From the NCBI GenBank assembly GCA_011050085.1, contig DRGL01000023.1, forward strand, positions 1 to 64,000: a DNA stretch of 64,000 bases. Reading direction: 5' to 3'. The stretch comes from Pricia antarctica. Lineage in GTDB: Bacteria; Bacteroidota; Bacteroidia; Flavobacteriales; Flavobacteriaceae. This document shows, piece after piece, positions 28,762 through 38,439 of the stretch (the stretch's first letter is position 1; each line of letters begins with the position of its first letter). Position numbers and translations under genes: made by a program. A model generated the notes under the pieces. It searched no databases. It had not been told where the DNA came from and was given only the letters and a program-made list of their open reading frames with translations.

Positions 28762-28795
28762 GCGATGGATTGTACGCTAACGTGTAATCCATTGC
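28762..28795 (+). other. Stable imperfect hairpin after miaB
   Basis: Arms 28762-28776 and 28781-28795 can pair over 15 positions in RNA if three G-U wobbles are allowed, around loop CTAA. No T-run follows, so it is not a standard terminator. It starts 12 bases past the miaB stop and may be an mRNA 3' stabiliser or attenuator. Confidence 0.4.
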
Positions 28796-28905
28796 TTAAA
28801 CAATACAGTTAAGGAATATAACTAACCAGTATCGCGTAATTCTATTGGCAATAGATTTATGAAGACACAAAAATTGAATCCCACTCAAGCTCGGGAAAGA
28901 TAAAG

Positions 28906-30177
28906 ATGGAATCCATTCAATCATTGAAACAGCGCTTTGAAATCATCGGTAATGATGCAAAACTGAACCGTGCCCTAGAAAAAGCAACTCAGGTATCCCC
29001 TACCGATATTTCGGTATTGGTGACCGGAGAAAGTGGTGTCGGTAAAGAGGCAATCCCAAAAATCATACATTCACTATCGCATCGTAAACATGCCAAATAC
29101 ATCGCCGTAAACTGTGGGGCAATTCCAGAAGGCACTATCGACAGTGAACTTTTCGGTCACGAAAAAGGCGCTTTTACCGGAGCAACGCAAACGAGAAACG
29201 GCTATTTTGAAGTCGCCGATGGGGGTACGATTTTTTTAGACGAGGTTGGTGAGCTGCCATTGACCACCCAAGTACGTCTTTTACGTGTTTTGGAAAATGG
29301 TGAATTTTTGAAAGTTGGATCTTCGCAAGTCCAAAAAACCGACGTTCGTATCGTTGCGGCTACCAACGTTAATATGTTCGATGCCATTAAAAAAGAAAAG
29401 TTTCGGGAAGATCTATATTATCGATTGAGCACGGTCGAAATCCATATTCCGCCCTTACGGGAACGTCAAGATGATATTCATCTTCTATTCCGAAAATTTG
29501 CTTCCGATTTTGGTACAAAATATAAAATGCCGACTATTCGCTTAGAAGATAATGCGGTGCCGCTACTATTGAAATATCGCTGGCCCGGTAATATCCGTCA
29601 GCTTCGTAATATTGCCGAACAAATATCAGTGCTCGAACAGAGCCGCGTTGTTACTTGGGACACTTTAAAAGGTTATTTGCCTGATTCCAGTGGTTCGAAC
29701 CTGCCCGCAGTTATCGGACAGAAAAAGTCTGAAGGGGATTTTAGCAACGAAAGAGAGATTTTATATAAGGTACTTTTCGATATGAAAGGCGACCTCAACG
29801 ATTTGAAAAAATTGACCTTGGCCCTAATGAAAAATAATGATGGCAGCAAGGTTCAAAAGGAAAACGAAGGATTGATAGAAAAGATTTATGGCGATAACGG
29901 TGAAGATGTCATAGAGGATGAACGGGATCTAATGGAAGTACTTCATCTGCCCGAACATGAAGCCCAAAAACCAACACAGCGTCCTACAAATGGAAGTGAT
30001 AAGTATCACTTCGCCGAAGAAATAGAGGAAGAAGAAACCCTATCTTTACAGGAAAAAGAGGTCGAACTCATTAAAAAATCGCTTGAACGCAATCGGGGCA
30101 AACGAAAGGCAGCCGCAGAAGAATTAGGTATTTCGGAACGTACCCTTTATAGAAAAATCAAACAATATGATCTTTGA
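28906..30177 (+). CDS. Sigma-54-dependent transcriptional activator without sensory domain
   Basis: This 423-residue protein begins almost directly with the AAA+ domain: Walker A GESGVGKE at 41-48, the sigma-54-contacting GAFTGA loop at 88-93, Walker B GGTIFLDEVGEL and the second-region RWPGNIRQLRN. A Fis-type helix-turn-helix ends the protein (AAEELGISERTLYRKIKQYDL, in part). There is no receiver, PAS or GAF domain; an acidic linker (about residues 285-390) separates AAA+ and HTH. It should activate RpoN-dependent promoters, with activity controlled by level or by a partner. It precedes lptE by 71 bases on the same strand. Confidence 0.92.
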   Translation: MESIQSLKQRFEIIGNDAKLNRALEKATQVSPTDISVLVTGESGVGKEAIPKIIHSLSHRKHAKYIAVNCGAIPEGTIDSELFGHEKGAFTGATQTRNGYFEVADGGTIFLDEVGELPLTTQVRLLRVLENGEFLKVGSSQVQKTDVRIVAATNVNMFDAIKKEKFREDLYYRLSTVEIHIPPLRERQDDIHLLFRKFASDFGTKYKMPTIRLEDNAVPLLLKYRWPGNIRQLRNIAEQISVLEQSRVVTWDTLKGYLPDSSGSNLPAVIGQKKSEGDFSNEREILYKVLFDMKGDLNDLKKLTLALMKNNDGSKVQKENEGLIEKIYGDNGEDVIEDERDLMEVLHLPEHEAQKPTQRPTNGSDKYHFAEEIEEEETLSLQEKEVELIKKSLERNRGKRKAAAEELGISERTLYRKIKQYDL

Positions 30178-30248
30178 GCGTAAAATCTTAGCCAATTCTG
30201 GCGCGGAATAAAATTGGTATTTACCCATTTGGAATCTTAATCTAAAAA

Positions 30249-30767
30249 GTGAAAAAGTATATATTCATTCTATTATCCGTGACTTTGGCGCTGTACCTCA
30301 ACAGTTGCGGCATATACAATTTTACCGGTGGTGATGTAGGTACGGCCACTTCTTTTAGTGTGCCTCGTTTTCAGAACTTCGCCACCAACAATCCAGGTTC
30401 GGTTTTTGAACCTGGTCTAGAGCGTGATTTTACCCAGGCCCTGCAAGATCGTATATTGAACCAGACCAGTCTCGACCTTACCAGTTCCGATGGTGATTTA
30501 TTGTATGAAGGTGAAATTGTAGAATACCGTATTTCACCTATGAGTGCTACGGCACAACAGACTGCTGCCCAAAACCGATTGTCGATGGCTGTTAACGTTA
30601 GATTTTATAATAAGACCAAAGAGGACGCTGATTTTGAGCAACGCTTTTCATTTTTTTATGATTTTCCAGCTGCGACACAGCCTGCTGCAATTAAAAGTGA
30701 AGCACTGGAAGTGCTTTTCGAACGGATTACACAGGATATTTTTAACGAATCATTGGCGGATTGGTAA
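30249..30767 (+). CDS. lptE: LptE-like LPS-assembly lipoprotein
   Basis: This 172-residue lipoprotein starts at a GTG and has lipobox LNSC (Cys20) followed by GIYNFTGG, the usual beginning of Bacteroidetes LptE. The body has the LptE fold: a beta strand with TSFSVPRFQN, helix GLERDFTQALQDRILNQTSL, then DGDLLYEGEIVEYRISP and RLSMAVNVRF. It would plug the LptD barrel and assist LPS insertion. It sits between the sigma-54 activator and the TPR-like gene, nine bases before the latter. Confidence 0.88.
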   Translation: MKKYIFILLSVTLALYLNSCGIYNFTGGDVGTATSFSVPRFQNFATNNPGSVFEPGLERDFTQALQDRILNQTSLDLTSSDGDLLYEGEIVEYRISPMSATAQQTAAQNRLSMAVNVRFYNKTKEDADFEQRFSFFYDFPAATQPAAIKSEALEVLFERITQDIFNESLADW

Positions 30768-30776
30768 TCGAATACG

Positions 30777-31712
30777 ATGAACACAAAAGACGTTTCCTAC
30801 CTTTTACAACATCCAGACAAGCTGGTCTCACCAATACAGATTAGGCAACTGGAAGAAGTTTTGGAAGAATATCCCTATTTTCAAGCAGCGCGATCTTTAC
30901 ACTTGAAAGGTCTTAAAAACCTGAACAGTTTCAAATACAATAACGCCCTAAAAGTTGTTGCAGCCTACACAGCTGACCGTGAAGTACTTTTTGATTTTAT
31001 TACTTCAAAAGATTTTATTCAAAATACTATAGCGGACCATCTATTAGGAGACGCGACCGCCTTGGTCGACAATGCAGTAAAATCAGAGGAAGTTGTGCCG
31101 CAGCCATTGGAAGAAATTGAGGTTGACACTATAGAAGAAGACTCGTTTCCTTTGACCCGTGCAGAGGCCGATACGCTTTTGGACCCCCTTCTTTTTAAGG
31201 CCAAAGACAGTAATCAAAGCAAACCTACCTCCGATGCAAGGAAAACTGCCTCCGATGAACTAGATATTGGAGAGCCACTTCCCTTTACCAAAAAAGAAAG
31301 GTATTCGTTCGGGGAATGGTTACAGCTAACCGCCTTTAAACCATTGAAAGAAAATAAAAAGGCATCTACCGAAAAAGAACTCGAAGACATTAATTTTCCA
31401 CTAGAGGAAGAAAATTCTTTAGAAGAGGACAGTGACAAACAGAAAAAGTTTGACCTCATAGATAAATTTATTGCGGACAGACCAAAAATAAACCCTCTAA
31501 AAGACGTGCCCAAAATAGCGATTTCAACATCGGTCAAACTTGATAAAAAAGAGCTTATGACGGAGACCTTGGCGAAGGTCTATTTAGAGCAAAAGAAGTA
31601 CAAAAACGCTATACAGGCCTATAAAATTTTAAGTTTGAAATATCCGGAAAAAAGTGGTTTCTTTGCAGATCGTATCAAGGCAGTTGAACGATTGAAAGCT
31701 GACGACAATTGA
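30777..31712 (+). CDS. Cytoplasmic TPR-like protein, function unknown
   Basis: This 311-residue protein has no signal peptide. The N-terminus (residues 1-75) is helical with an QIRQLEEVLEEYPYFQAARSLHLKG tetratricopeptide-like start, the middle (about 110-240) is acidic and low-complexity, and the C-terminus has one clear TPR-like unit (ETLAKVYLEQKKYKNAIQAY, then ILSLKYPEKSGFF). It lies in a conserved flavobacterial neighbourhood between lptE and secG, suggesting an envelope or secretion role, but I know of no assigned function. Confidence 0.75.
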   Translation: MNTKDVSYLLQHPDKLVSPIQIRQLEEVLEEYPYFQAARSLHLKGLKNLNSFKYNNALKVVAAYTADREVLFDFITSKDFIQNTIADHLLGDATALVDNAVKSEEVVPQPLEEIEVDTIEEDSFPLTRAEADTLLDPLLFKAKDSNQSKPTSDARKTASDELDIGEPLPFTKKERYSFGEWLQLTAFKPLKENKKASTEKELEDINFPLEEENSLEEDSDKQKKFDLIDKFIADRPKINPLKDVPKIAISTSVKLDKKELMTETLAKVYLEQKKYKNAIQAYKILSLKYPEKSGFFADRIKAVERLKADDN

Positions 31713-31832
31713 TTTTCAATTAAATTCAACCGCATTTGAATAAATAAAATTTCCAGTATTAGTCTCTGCCAATATTTTTATGTTCAAAAATAGCAACGAC
31801 AAATACATCCTATAACCTAGTAATATAAACGT

Positions 31833-32204
31833 ATGAGTACATTTACGATATTCCTAATCCTTATTATAGTAGTCTGTTTTCTGCTTGTTCTAGTTATTAT
31901 GGTGCAAAACCCTAAAGGTGGTGGATTATCATCGTCATTCGGTGGAGGCGGAAGTCAAGTAGTTGGTGGAGTTAAAAAGACCGGTGATTTTTTGGACAGA
32001 AGTACATGGACACTCTCTATACTATTGGTGGTATTAATATTAGCATCCAACGTTGCCTTAAAAGGTAACTTTGGTGGAGGCGAATCCAAAATTTTAAATG
32101 GTAACGATATAGAGACTACGATACCAGATGAATTGCCCGAAGCGTTGCCCGAATCTGAATCAGCACCAGCTACGGAGGACTCTAATATTTCTGATAGTCT
32201 GTAA
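31833..32204 (+). CDS. secG: Preprotein translocase subunit SecG
   Basis: This 123-residue protein has two TM helices (about 3-23 and 52-70) flanking the conserved FGGGGSQVVGG and KTGDFLDRSTW loop, the SecG signature. It assists SecYEG export. Compared with proteobacterial SecG it ends in a 45-residue polar, Glu/Ser-rich tail. A strong terminator follows 23 bases past the stop, separating it from groES. Confidence 0.93.
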   Translation: MSTFTIFLILIIVVCFLLVLVIMVQNPKGGGLSSSFGGGGSQVVGGVKKTGDFLDRSTWTLSILLVVLILASNVALKGNFGGGESKILNGNDIETTIPDELPEALPESESAPATEDSNISDSL

Positions 32205-32226
32205 ATTTTTCCTACAAAATAGCACA

Positions 32227-32259
32227 AAATGCCAGCTTGAATGACAAGCTGGCATTTTT
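32227..32259 (+). terminator. Terminator after secG
   Basis: A 13 bp perfect stem (AAATGCCAGCTTG/CAAGCTGGCATTT) with loop AATGA is followed by a T-run. Confidence 0.82.
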
Positions 32260-32347
32260 GTTTAACAATGTGTCAGTTATTCCGTAATGGCATACTTTCT
32301 GACTGTATTGTGAAAGAATATTATTTTTTCAACTAAAAACTATAAAT

Positions 32348-32626
32348 ATGGCAAAAGTCAACATTAAACCATTGGCAGATCGAGTATTAATCGAACCTAT
32401 GGCCGCCGAGACGAAAACAGCGTCAGGCATTTACATTCCCGATACCGCAAAGGAAAAACCACAACAAGGTATGATTGTCGCGGTCGGACCTGGTACAAAG
32501 GATGATAAAGTGACCGTTAAGGTAGGCGATAAAGTGCTTTATGGTAAGTATGCAGGTACTGAGCTCAAGCTAGAAGGCAATGATTATTTGATGATGCGCG
32601 AGAGCGACGTTTTGGCAATCATATAA
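32348..32626 (+). CDS. groES: Co-chaperonin GroES
   Basis: This 92-residue GroES forms the heptameric lid of the chaperonin. It has the N-terminal [13 protein letters not shown] strand, the mobile loop [21 protein letters not shown], and the C-terminal [12 protein letters not shown]. It is 113 bases before groEL. I looked for a CIRCE element upstream and did not see one, so heat control must be by another means. Confidence 0.97.
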   Translation: MAKVNIKPLADRVLIEPMAAETKTASGIYIPDTAKEKPQQGMIVAVGPGTKDDKVTVKVGDKVLYGKYAGTELKLEGNDYLMMRESDVLAII

Positions 32627-32715
32627 AAATCAAAAAAATAAATCAAGAATTCCAAAAAATAGAAAATTCTATAGCCAAACATTGGTATAAGGAATTGGAT
32701 GTATTTGGGATTTAA

Positions 32716-34371
<1,656 letters not shown>

Positions 34372-34403
34372 TTTGAGATTGGAACAGTCCAATGATAATT
34401 AAG

Positions 34404-34437
34404 CCGCCTCGATAAAATTTATCGAGGCGGTTTTTTT
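34404..34437 (+). terminator. Terminator after groEL
   Basis: A near-perfect palindromic stem with arms CCGCCTCGATAAA (34404-34416) and TTTATCGAGGCGG (34418-34430) is followed by seven T. The real loop is likely five bases. It lies 32 bases past the groEL stop. Confidence 0.85.
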
Positions 34438-34557
34438 ATGTTACATCTAGCTTAAAATGATTTGGGCAATGTCCTATTTCTATTGCTGCTTCTTTATAAA
34501 GTATCGATACGTCCATTTGAAGAAAATATAATCGAGGGATTATTTTTTAGTCAACAT

Positions 34558-34611
34558 CCGTTAAAAAACACTCTTTTTCCGTTAAATATCTCTTTTTATA
34601 CACTCTTTTTC
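34558..34611 (+). repeat. Tandem imperfect direct repeats upstream of a lipoprotein gene
   Basis: The unit CCGTTAAA followed by CTCTTTTT occurs at 34558-34578 and 34579-34597, and a third CTCTTTTT, preceded by ACA as in the first copy, is at 34603-34610. Spacings are 19 and 13 bases. They could be binding sites of a regulator for the gene at 34752. Confidence 0.4.
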
Positions 34612-34751
34612 GAATACAAATGAAAAATCAGTAAAAATTTAAAATTTTCGGTTGTCTTGCATACTTTAATTCTTACAGATTAGTTATTAGATGGGGAATC
34701 CTGAAAAGAGTTTCCTACAAATCACTATTTAACTAATTTTAAAGTAAACCC

Positions 34752-35846
34752 ATGAGAAAACAGTTCAAATCAAAATTAACTTCCGGATTTATTGTTATGG
34801 CATTAGCACTTTTTGCAACAAGCTGTAGTACGGATGACGGTAGCGTTTTTGAAACACCGACCGACCCTACAGGTCCAAGTAATCCGGATACGGAAAATCC
34901 GGCAGAGCCCGAGGTGGCTACCTTAGTATTTAATGAATCCGATCCATCATCAAATGTCCCTACGGCAGAAACTAGTGGTGAGGTAGGCACTAATGTACCC
35001 GGTCGTGTTATATTCACGTCTTCAGAAACAAATCAGTTGAGAATGTACATTACTCAAAATGTTTCAGGTGGTGGCGCAATACCCTTTCAAGTTCTCGACA
35101 TCGATGATCCTAATTTAAAAGATGAGACCAAAGGTGACGGTTCAATTGATCTGGACGGCTCCAACAAAAAAGCAATAGATTTTACTTTTGAATTACCTGT
35201 GCCAGATATCGATAATGGCGAAATTGTTTATACCTTCTGGACGACTACTGGTAAAGGTGATTTTAGGGATAGCGAAAAAAGGCTTGCCTTAGGCGAAGGT
35301 ACAATTACGGTGACCGTTGGTAACGGTACCAACCCTGCTGCCGAAGTTCGTTCATTTACGGGCATTAAACTATTCGCTCCCAGAGCAGATGGTAATTCTG
35401 AAACTTTCTTTTCTTTATTAAACGAAACGGTATACAATATTACCGATGGACCTGAATTTAGGGCTTTTTGGGATTTTGGCTATTATTATACAAACGACGC
35501 AACTGCTTCATTCGCATCAACGGCCAATTATAAAACAGTTTTTGATTTTGATGTAGAAGGTTTTGAAGCAGAGGCCACCGAAGATGATGCCGAAAACGAA
35601 ACCTTAAATGAAGCATTTTTTGAACTATCGGCCAAGACCACTGCAGAATTCGATGCGATAGCTTTGTCGGGAGAACTTAATGAAATCAATCAGGCACTCT
35701 TTCAAAATATAGAAAATTTAAACGAGGGCGATGTTATTGAGTTTGTCGATAATTATGGTAAAAAGGGACTTATTAAAGTTACTGAAATCAAAGCTGGCTT
35801 TGACGCCGACGATTACATTGTATTCGATGTTAAAATTCAGCCTTAA
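34752..35846 (+). CDS. Lipoprotein of unknown function
   Basis: This 364-residue lipoprotein has an extended signal peptide with lipobox ATSC (Cys25) followed by STDDGS, the flavobacterial lipoprotein-export-like pattern for surface display. A Pro/Asp/Glu-rich linker (about 30-55) leads into a mostly beta region (VPGRVIFTSSETNQLRMYI, then GEIVYTFWTTTGKGDFRDS), which looks Ig-like, and a C-terminal helical-beta part including EGDVIEFVDNYGKKGLIKV. Cysteine is absent after Cys25. I do not recognise a family. The gene is monocistronic with its own terminator. Confidence 0.75.
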   Translation: MRKQFKSKLTSGFIVMALALFATSCSTDDGSVFETPTDPTGPSNPDTENPAEPEVATLVFNESDPSSNVPTAETSGEVGTNVPGRVIFTSSETNQLRMYITQNVSGGGAIPFQVLDIDDPNLKDETKGDGSIDLDGSNKKAIDFTFELPVPDIDNGEIVYTFWTTTGKGDFRDSEKRLALGEGTITVTVGNGTNPAAEVRSFTGIKLFAPRADGNSETFFSLLNETVYNITDGPEFRAFWDFGYYYTNDATASFASTANYKTVFDFDVEGFEAEATEDDAENETLNEAFFELSAKTTAEFDAIALSGELNEINQALFQNIENLNEGDVIEFVDNYGKKGLIKVTEIKAGFDADDYIVFDVKIQP

Positions 35847-35873
35847 GTATATAATAAATTAGAATTTTTAATA

Positions 35874-35899
35874 GGGATGCCAAAAGGCATCCCTTTTTT
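35874..35899 (+). terminator. Terminator of the unknown lipoprotein gene
   Basis: An 8 bp stem (GGGATGCC/GGCATCCC) with loop AAAA is followed by six T, 28 bases past the stop. Confidence 0.8.
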
Positions 35900-35981
35900 G
35901 TGCCGTAACTTTACCTACAATACCTAAAACAATCAACTGCCCTTGTAAAACTGATGCTTTACATCGTTACTCCGCTTTCCA

Positions 35982-35989
35982 TATCTTTG
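35982..35989 (+). promoter_or_regulatory. Candidate -7 box for the GAF/fRMsr gene
   Basis: TATCTTTG followed by C matches TAnnTTTG, 16 bases upstream of the ATG. No good -33 TTG is present. Confidence 0.4.
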
Positions 35990-36005
35990 CACAAAATGAT
36001 AGAAT

Positions 36006-36461
36006 ATGTTTGAAAAATTGAAACAGGAAGTCCTTATTTTACTGAATCGTTCAGAGCTAAAAAATGATATTCGCCTACAGCAGGTTTGTGAGCTATTAAA
36101 AAATTCTGTACCCCATTACGACTGGGTAGGCTTTTACTTTAAGAATGGCGATAAAGATGAGCTAAAACTCGGTCCATACGCCGGTTCCCCTACAGACCAC
36201 ACTATCATTCCCTTTGGCAAAGGCATCTGCGGTCAAGTAGCTGTCAGTAATCAAAATTTCGTGGTCCCCGATGTGAAAGCACAGGATAATTATATTGCTT
36301 GCAGCATCACCGTAAAAGCCGAAATAGTGGTACCCTTATTTATCAATGGAGAAAATATCGGGCAAATCGATATTGATTCGAATACAGAAAACCCCTTTAC
36401 GGAGAAAGATGAACGTTTTTTGGAGTTTGTTAATAGAGAGGTCAGTAAAATATTAGTGTAA
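36006..36461 (+). CDS. GAF-domain protein, free methionine-R-sulfoxide reductase-like
   Basis: This 151-residue single-GAF protein resembles fRMsr (MsrC), which reduces free Met-R-sulfoxide. Family blocks are HYDWVGFYF, LGPYAGSP, GKGICGQVA, YIACSITVKAEIVVPLF and IGQIDIDS. It keeps the Cys of GICG and the Cys of YIAC, the latter being the catalytic position in characterised enzymes. The additional Cys of KIACxRIP in E. coli is replaced here (SPTDHTIIP). Activity with two cysteines is plausible. It belongs with the msr genes at 47-49 kb in theme but not in position. Confidence 0.85.
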   Translation: MFEKLKQEVLILLNRSELKNDIRLQQVCELLKNSVPHYDWVGFYFKNGDKDELKLGPYAGSPTDHTIIPFGKGICGQVAVSNQNFVVPDVKAQDNYIACSITVKAEIVVPLFINGENIGQIDIDSNTENPFTEKDERFLEFVNREVSKILV

Positions 36462-36632
36462 AAGAAGAGTCATTGGCTTGCTATACACTTAGAGTAACAA
36501 ATTCCAAATAGCATAGGCAATTGATGATTCAGAATGTCAAAAATACTAAGTAAAATAACCGGTTCATAGTATCCGTGTAAAACTTCCTTCCGATTGTTGA
36601 TAACGCAACTATCTTTTTCACTGTGAAAAAAG

Positions 36633-36640
36633 TACTTTTG
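36633..36640 (+). promoter_or_regulatory. Candidate -7 box for purH
   Basis: TACTTTTG followed by C matches the flavobacterial -7 consensus, 59 bases upstream of the purH ATG. No purine riboswitch is visible in the leader. Confidence 0.4.
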
Positions 36641-36699
36641 CCTGTCCGTAAAACCATATGAAAAACCCATGTTTTTCTATCGGTATAACTTTATAAGAA

Positions 36700-38229
36700 A
36701 TGAACATAAAGAAAGCTAATTCTGCCTTAATTTCCGTTTTCCATAAAGACGGTCTAGAACCCATAGTGAAAAAGTTCCATGAACTTGGTATAACAATTTA
36801 TTCTACGGGCGGAACCGAAAAATTCATTAGAGATTTAGGAATCGAGGTAATTGCCGTTGAAGACGTAACCAGTTATCCTTCCATTTTGGGCGGGCGCGTA
36901 AAGACCTTACATCCTAAAGTTTTCGGAGGTATCTTAAACCGCCAGGACAATGCGGGTGATGTTGCCCAATTAGAGGAATTTGACATCCCACAACTAGATA
37001 TTGTTATCGTTGATCTATATCCTTTTGAGAAGACTGTTGCCAGTGGCGCTTCCGAACAGGATATCATCGAAAAAATAGATATCGGAGGTATTTCGCTGAT
37101 TCGGGCGGCCGCCAAAAATTTTAAAGATGTTTTATGCGTTTCCTCCATGGAGGACTACGGCGAACTTTTGGAAATTATTTCGCAGGGAAACGGAAACACA
37201 TCACTGGAAAATCGTAAAAACTTTGCCGCAAAAGCTTTCAACGTTTCTTCACATTATGATTCCGCCATTTTCAATTATTTTAATAAGGGTCACGAAATCG
37301 CATCCTTTAAAATTAGCGAAACCAAAGGCCAAGAATTACGATATGGTGAAAATCCTCATCAAAAAGGATTTTTCTTTGGCGATTTTGAGGCCATGTTCAA
37401 CAAATTACATGGCAAAGAGCTTTCGTACAACAATCTATTGGATGTTGATGCCGCGGTCAATCTTATGAGCGAGTTCAAAGGCGATATGCCGACCTTTGCC
37501 ATATTAAAACATAATAATGCATGCGGATTGTCACAGCGGGAAACCATTCACCAAGCCTATGTCGATGCTTTGGCCGGTGACCCTGTTTCCGCTTTTGGGG
37601 GTATTCTGATCAGCAATGTCGAAATTGACAAACCTACCGCCGATGAGATACATAATTTATTCTGCGAAGTAGTAATAGCTCCTAGTTATTCTGATGAGGC
37701 CCTGAAGATTTTGAAAGGGAAGAAAAATCGGATAATCTTGATTCAAAAGGAAGTCGAGCTCCCAAATTCTATTGTTCGAACTTGCCTAAACGGTATTTTG
37801 GTTCAAGATAGAGACCAAAGAACGGATAGCCTATCCGATTTTCAATACGCCACTGAAAAACGACCTTCAGAAAAGGAATTGGACGATCTTATATTTGCTT
37901 CGAAACTTTGCAAGCATACAAAATCGAATACCATTGTACTCGCAAAGAATAAACAACTATGCGCCAGCGGTACTGGGCAAACTTCTCGTGTAGACGCCTT
38001 AAATCAGGCAATACACAAAGCTGGATCGTTCAAATTTGACCTTCAAGGCGCCGTTATGGCCAGCGATGCCTTCTTTCCTTTTCCCGATTGTGTTGAAATT
38101 GCAGAAAAGAGTGGCATCAGAAGCGTAATACAGCCCGGGGGATCGATTAAAGATCAATTGAGCATTGATTACTGTAACGAAAATAATGTGTCGATGGTCA
38201 TGACGGGAACACGTCATTTTAAACATTAA
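36700..38229 (+). CDS. purH: Bifunctional AICAR formyltransferase / IMP cyclohydrolase PurH
   Basis: This 509-residue enzyme does the last two steps of IMP synthesis. The N-terminal MGS-like cyclohydrolase domain shows ALISVFHKDGL, YSTGGTEKFIRDLG and SILGGRVKTLHPKVFGGIL. The formyltransferase domain shows LRYGENPHQKG, AILKHNNACGLS with the catalytic Lys-His pair, and the C-terminal IQPGGSIKDQ and VMTGTRHFKH. It stands alone, not in a pur operon. Confidence 0.96.
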   Translation: MNIKKANSALISVFHKDGLEPIVKKFHELGITIYSTGGTEKFIRDLGIEVIAVEDVTSYPSILGGRVKTLHPKVFGGILNRQDNAGDVAQLEEFDIPQLDIVIVDLYPFEKTVASGASEQDIIEKIDIGGISLIRAAAKNFKDVLCVSSMEDYGELLEIISQGNGNTSLENRKNFAAKAFNVSSHYDSAIFNYFNKGHEIASFKISETKGQELRYGENPHQKGFFFGDFEAMFNKLHGKELSYNNLLDVDAAVNLMSEFKGDMPTFAILKHNNACGLSQRETIHQAYVDALAGDPVSAFGGILISNVEIDKPTADEIHNLFCEVVIAPSYSDEALKILKGKKNRIILIQKEVELPNSIVRTCLNGILVQDRDQRTDSLSDFQYATEKRPSEKELDDLIFASKLCKHTKSNTIVLAKNKQLCASGTGQTSRVDALNQAIHKAGSFKFDLQGAVMASDAFFPFPDCVEIAEKSGIRSVIQPGGSIKDQLSIDYCNENNVSMVMTGTRHFKH

Positions 38230-38350
38230 AATCCAAATTTAATCGTTGAATTGAGCCTAAAATCGCTATTTTCAATGATATAGCCTTCAAGACTTTATAG
38301 TTTGACCATCATAAGGAGTGAATTCACAACATAAAAAGTGGTTGGGCTAC

Positions 38351-38367
38351 TAATTTTGCTACATTTG
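38351..38367 (+). promoter_or_regulatory. Overlapping -7 boxes for the mre operon
   Basis: Two TAnnTTTG matches, TAATTTTG at 38351-38358 and TACATTTG at 38360-38367, lie 70-90 bases upstream of mreB. A TTG at 38342-38344 sits 15 bases before the second box, slightly short of the usual spacing. Confidence 0.4.
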
Positions 38368-38439
38368 TCGGTGAAACGCATAGACTTCATTTTATGGTTT
38401 CAACCCTTATCGAACTAGTAACATAACCAATATAACAAA

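Larger units (their letters stand above)
34372..34751. other. Intergenic region with terminator and tandem repeats
   Basis: The groEL terminator lies at the start of this gap. Further on (34558-34611) there are short tandem direct repeats about 140 bases upstream of the lipoprotein gene. No coding frame or RNA gene is seen. Confidence 0.45.

Noticed and set aside
32260-32347. Search for a CIRCE element before groES
   Set aside because: No TTAGCACTC/GAGTGCTAA pair is present.
36470-36670. Minus-strand frame of 66 codons between the fRMsr-like gene and purH
   Set aside because: It covers the purH promoter region and has no motif or signal.
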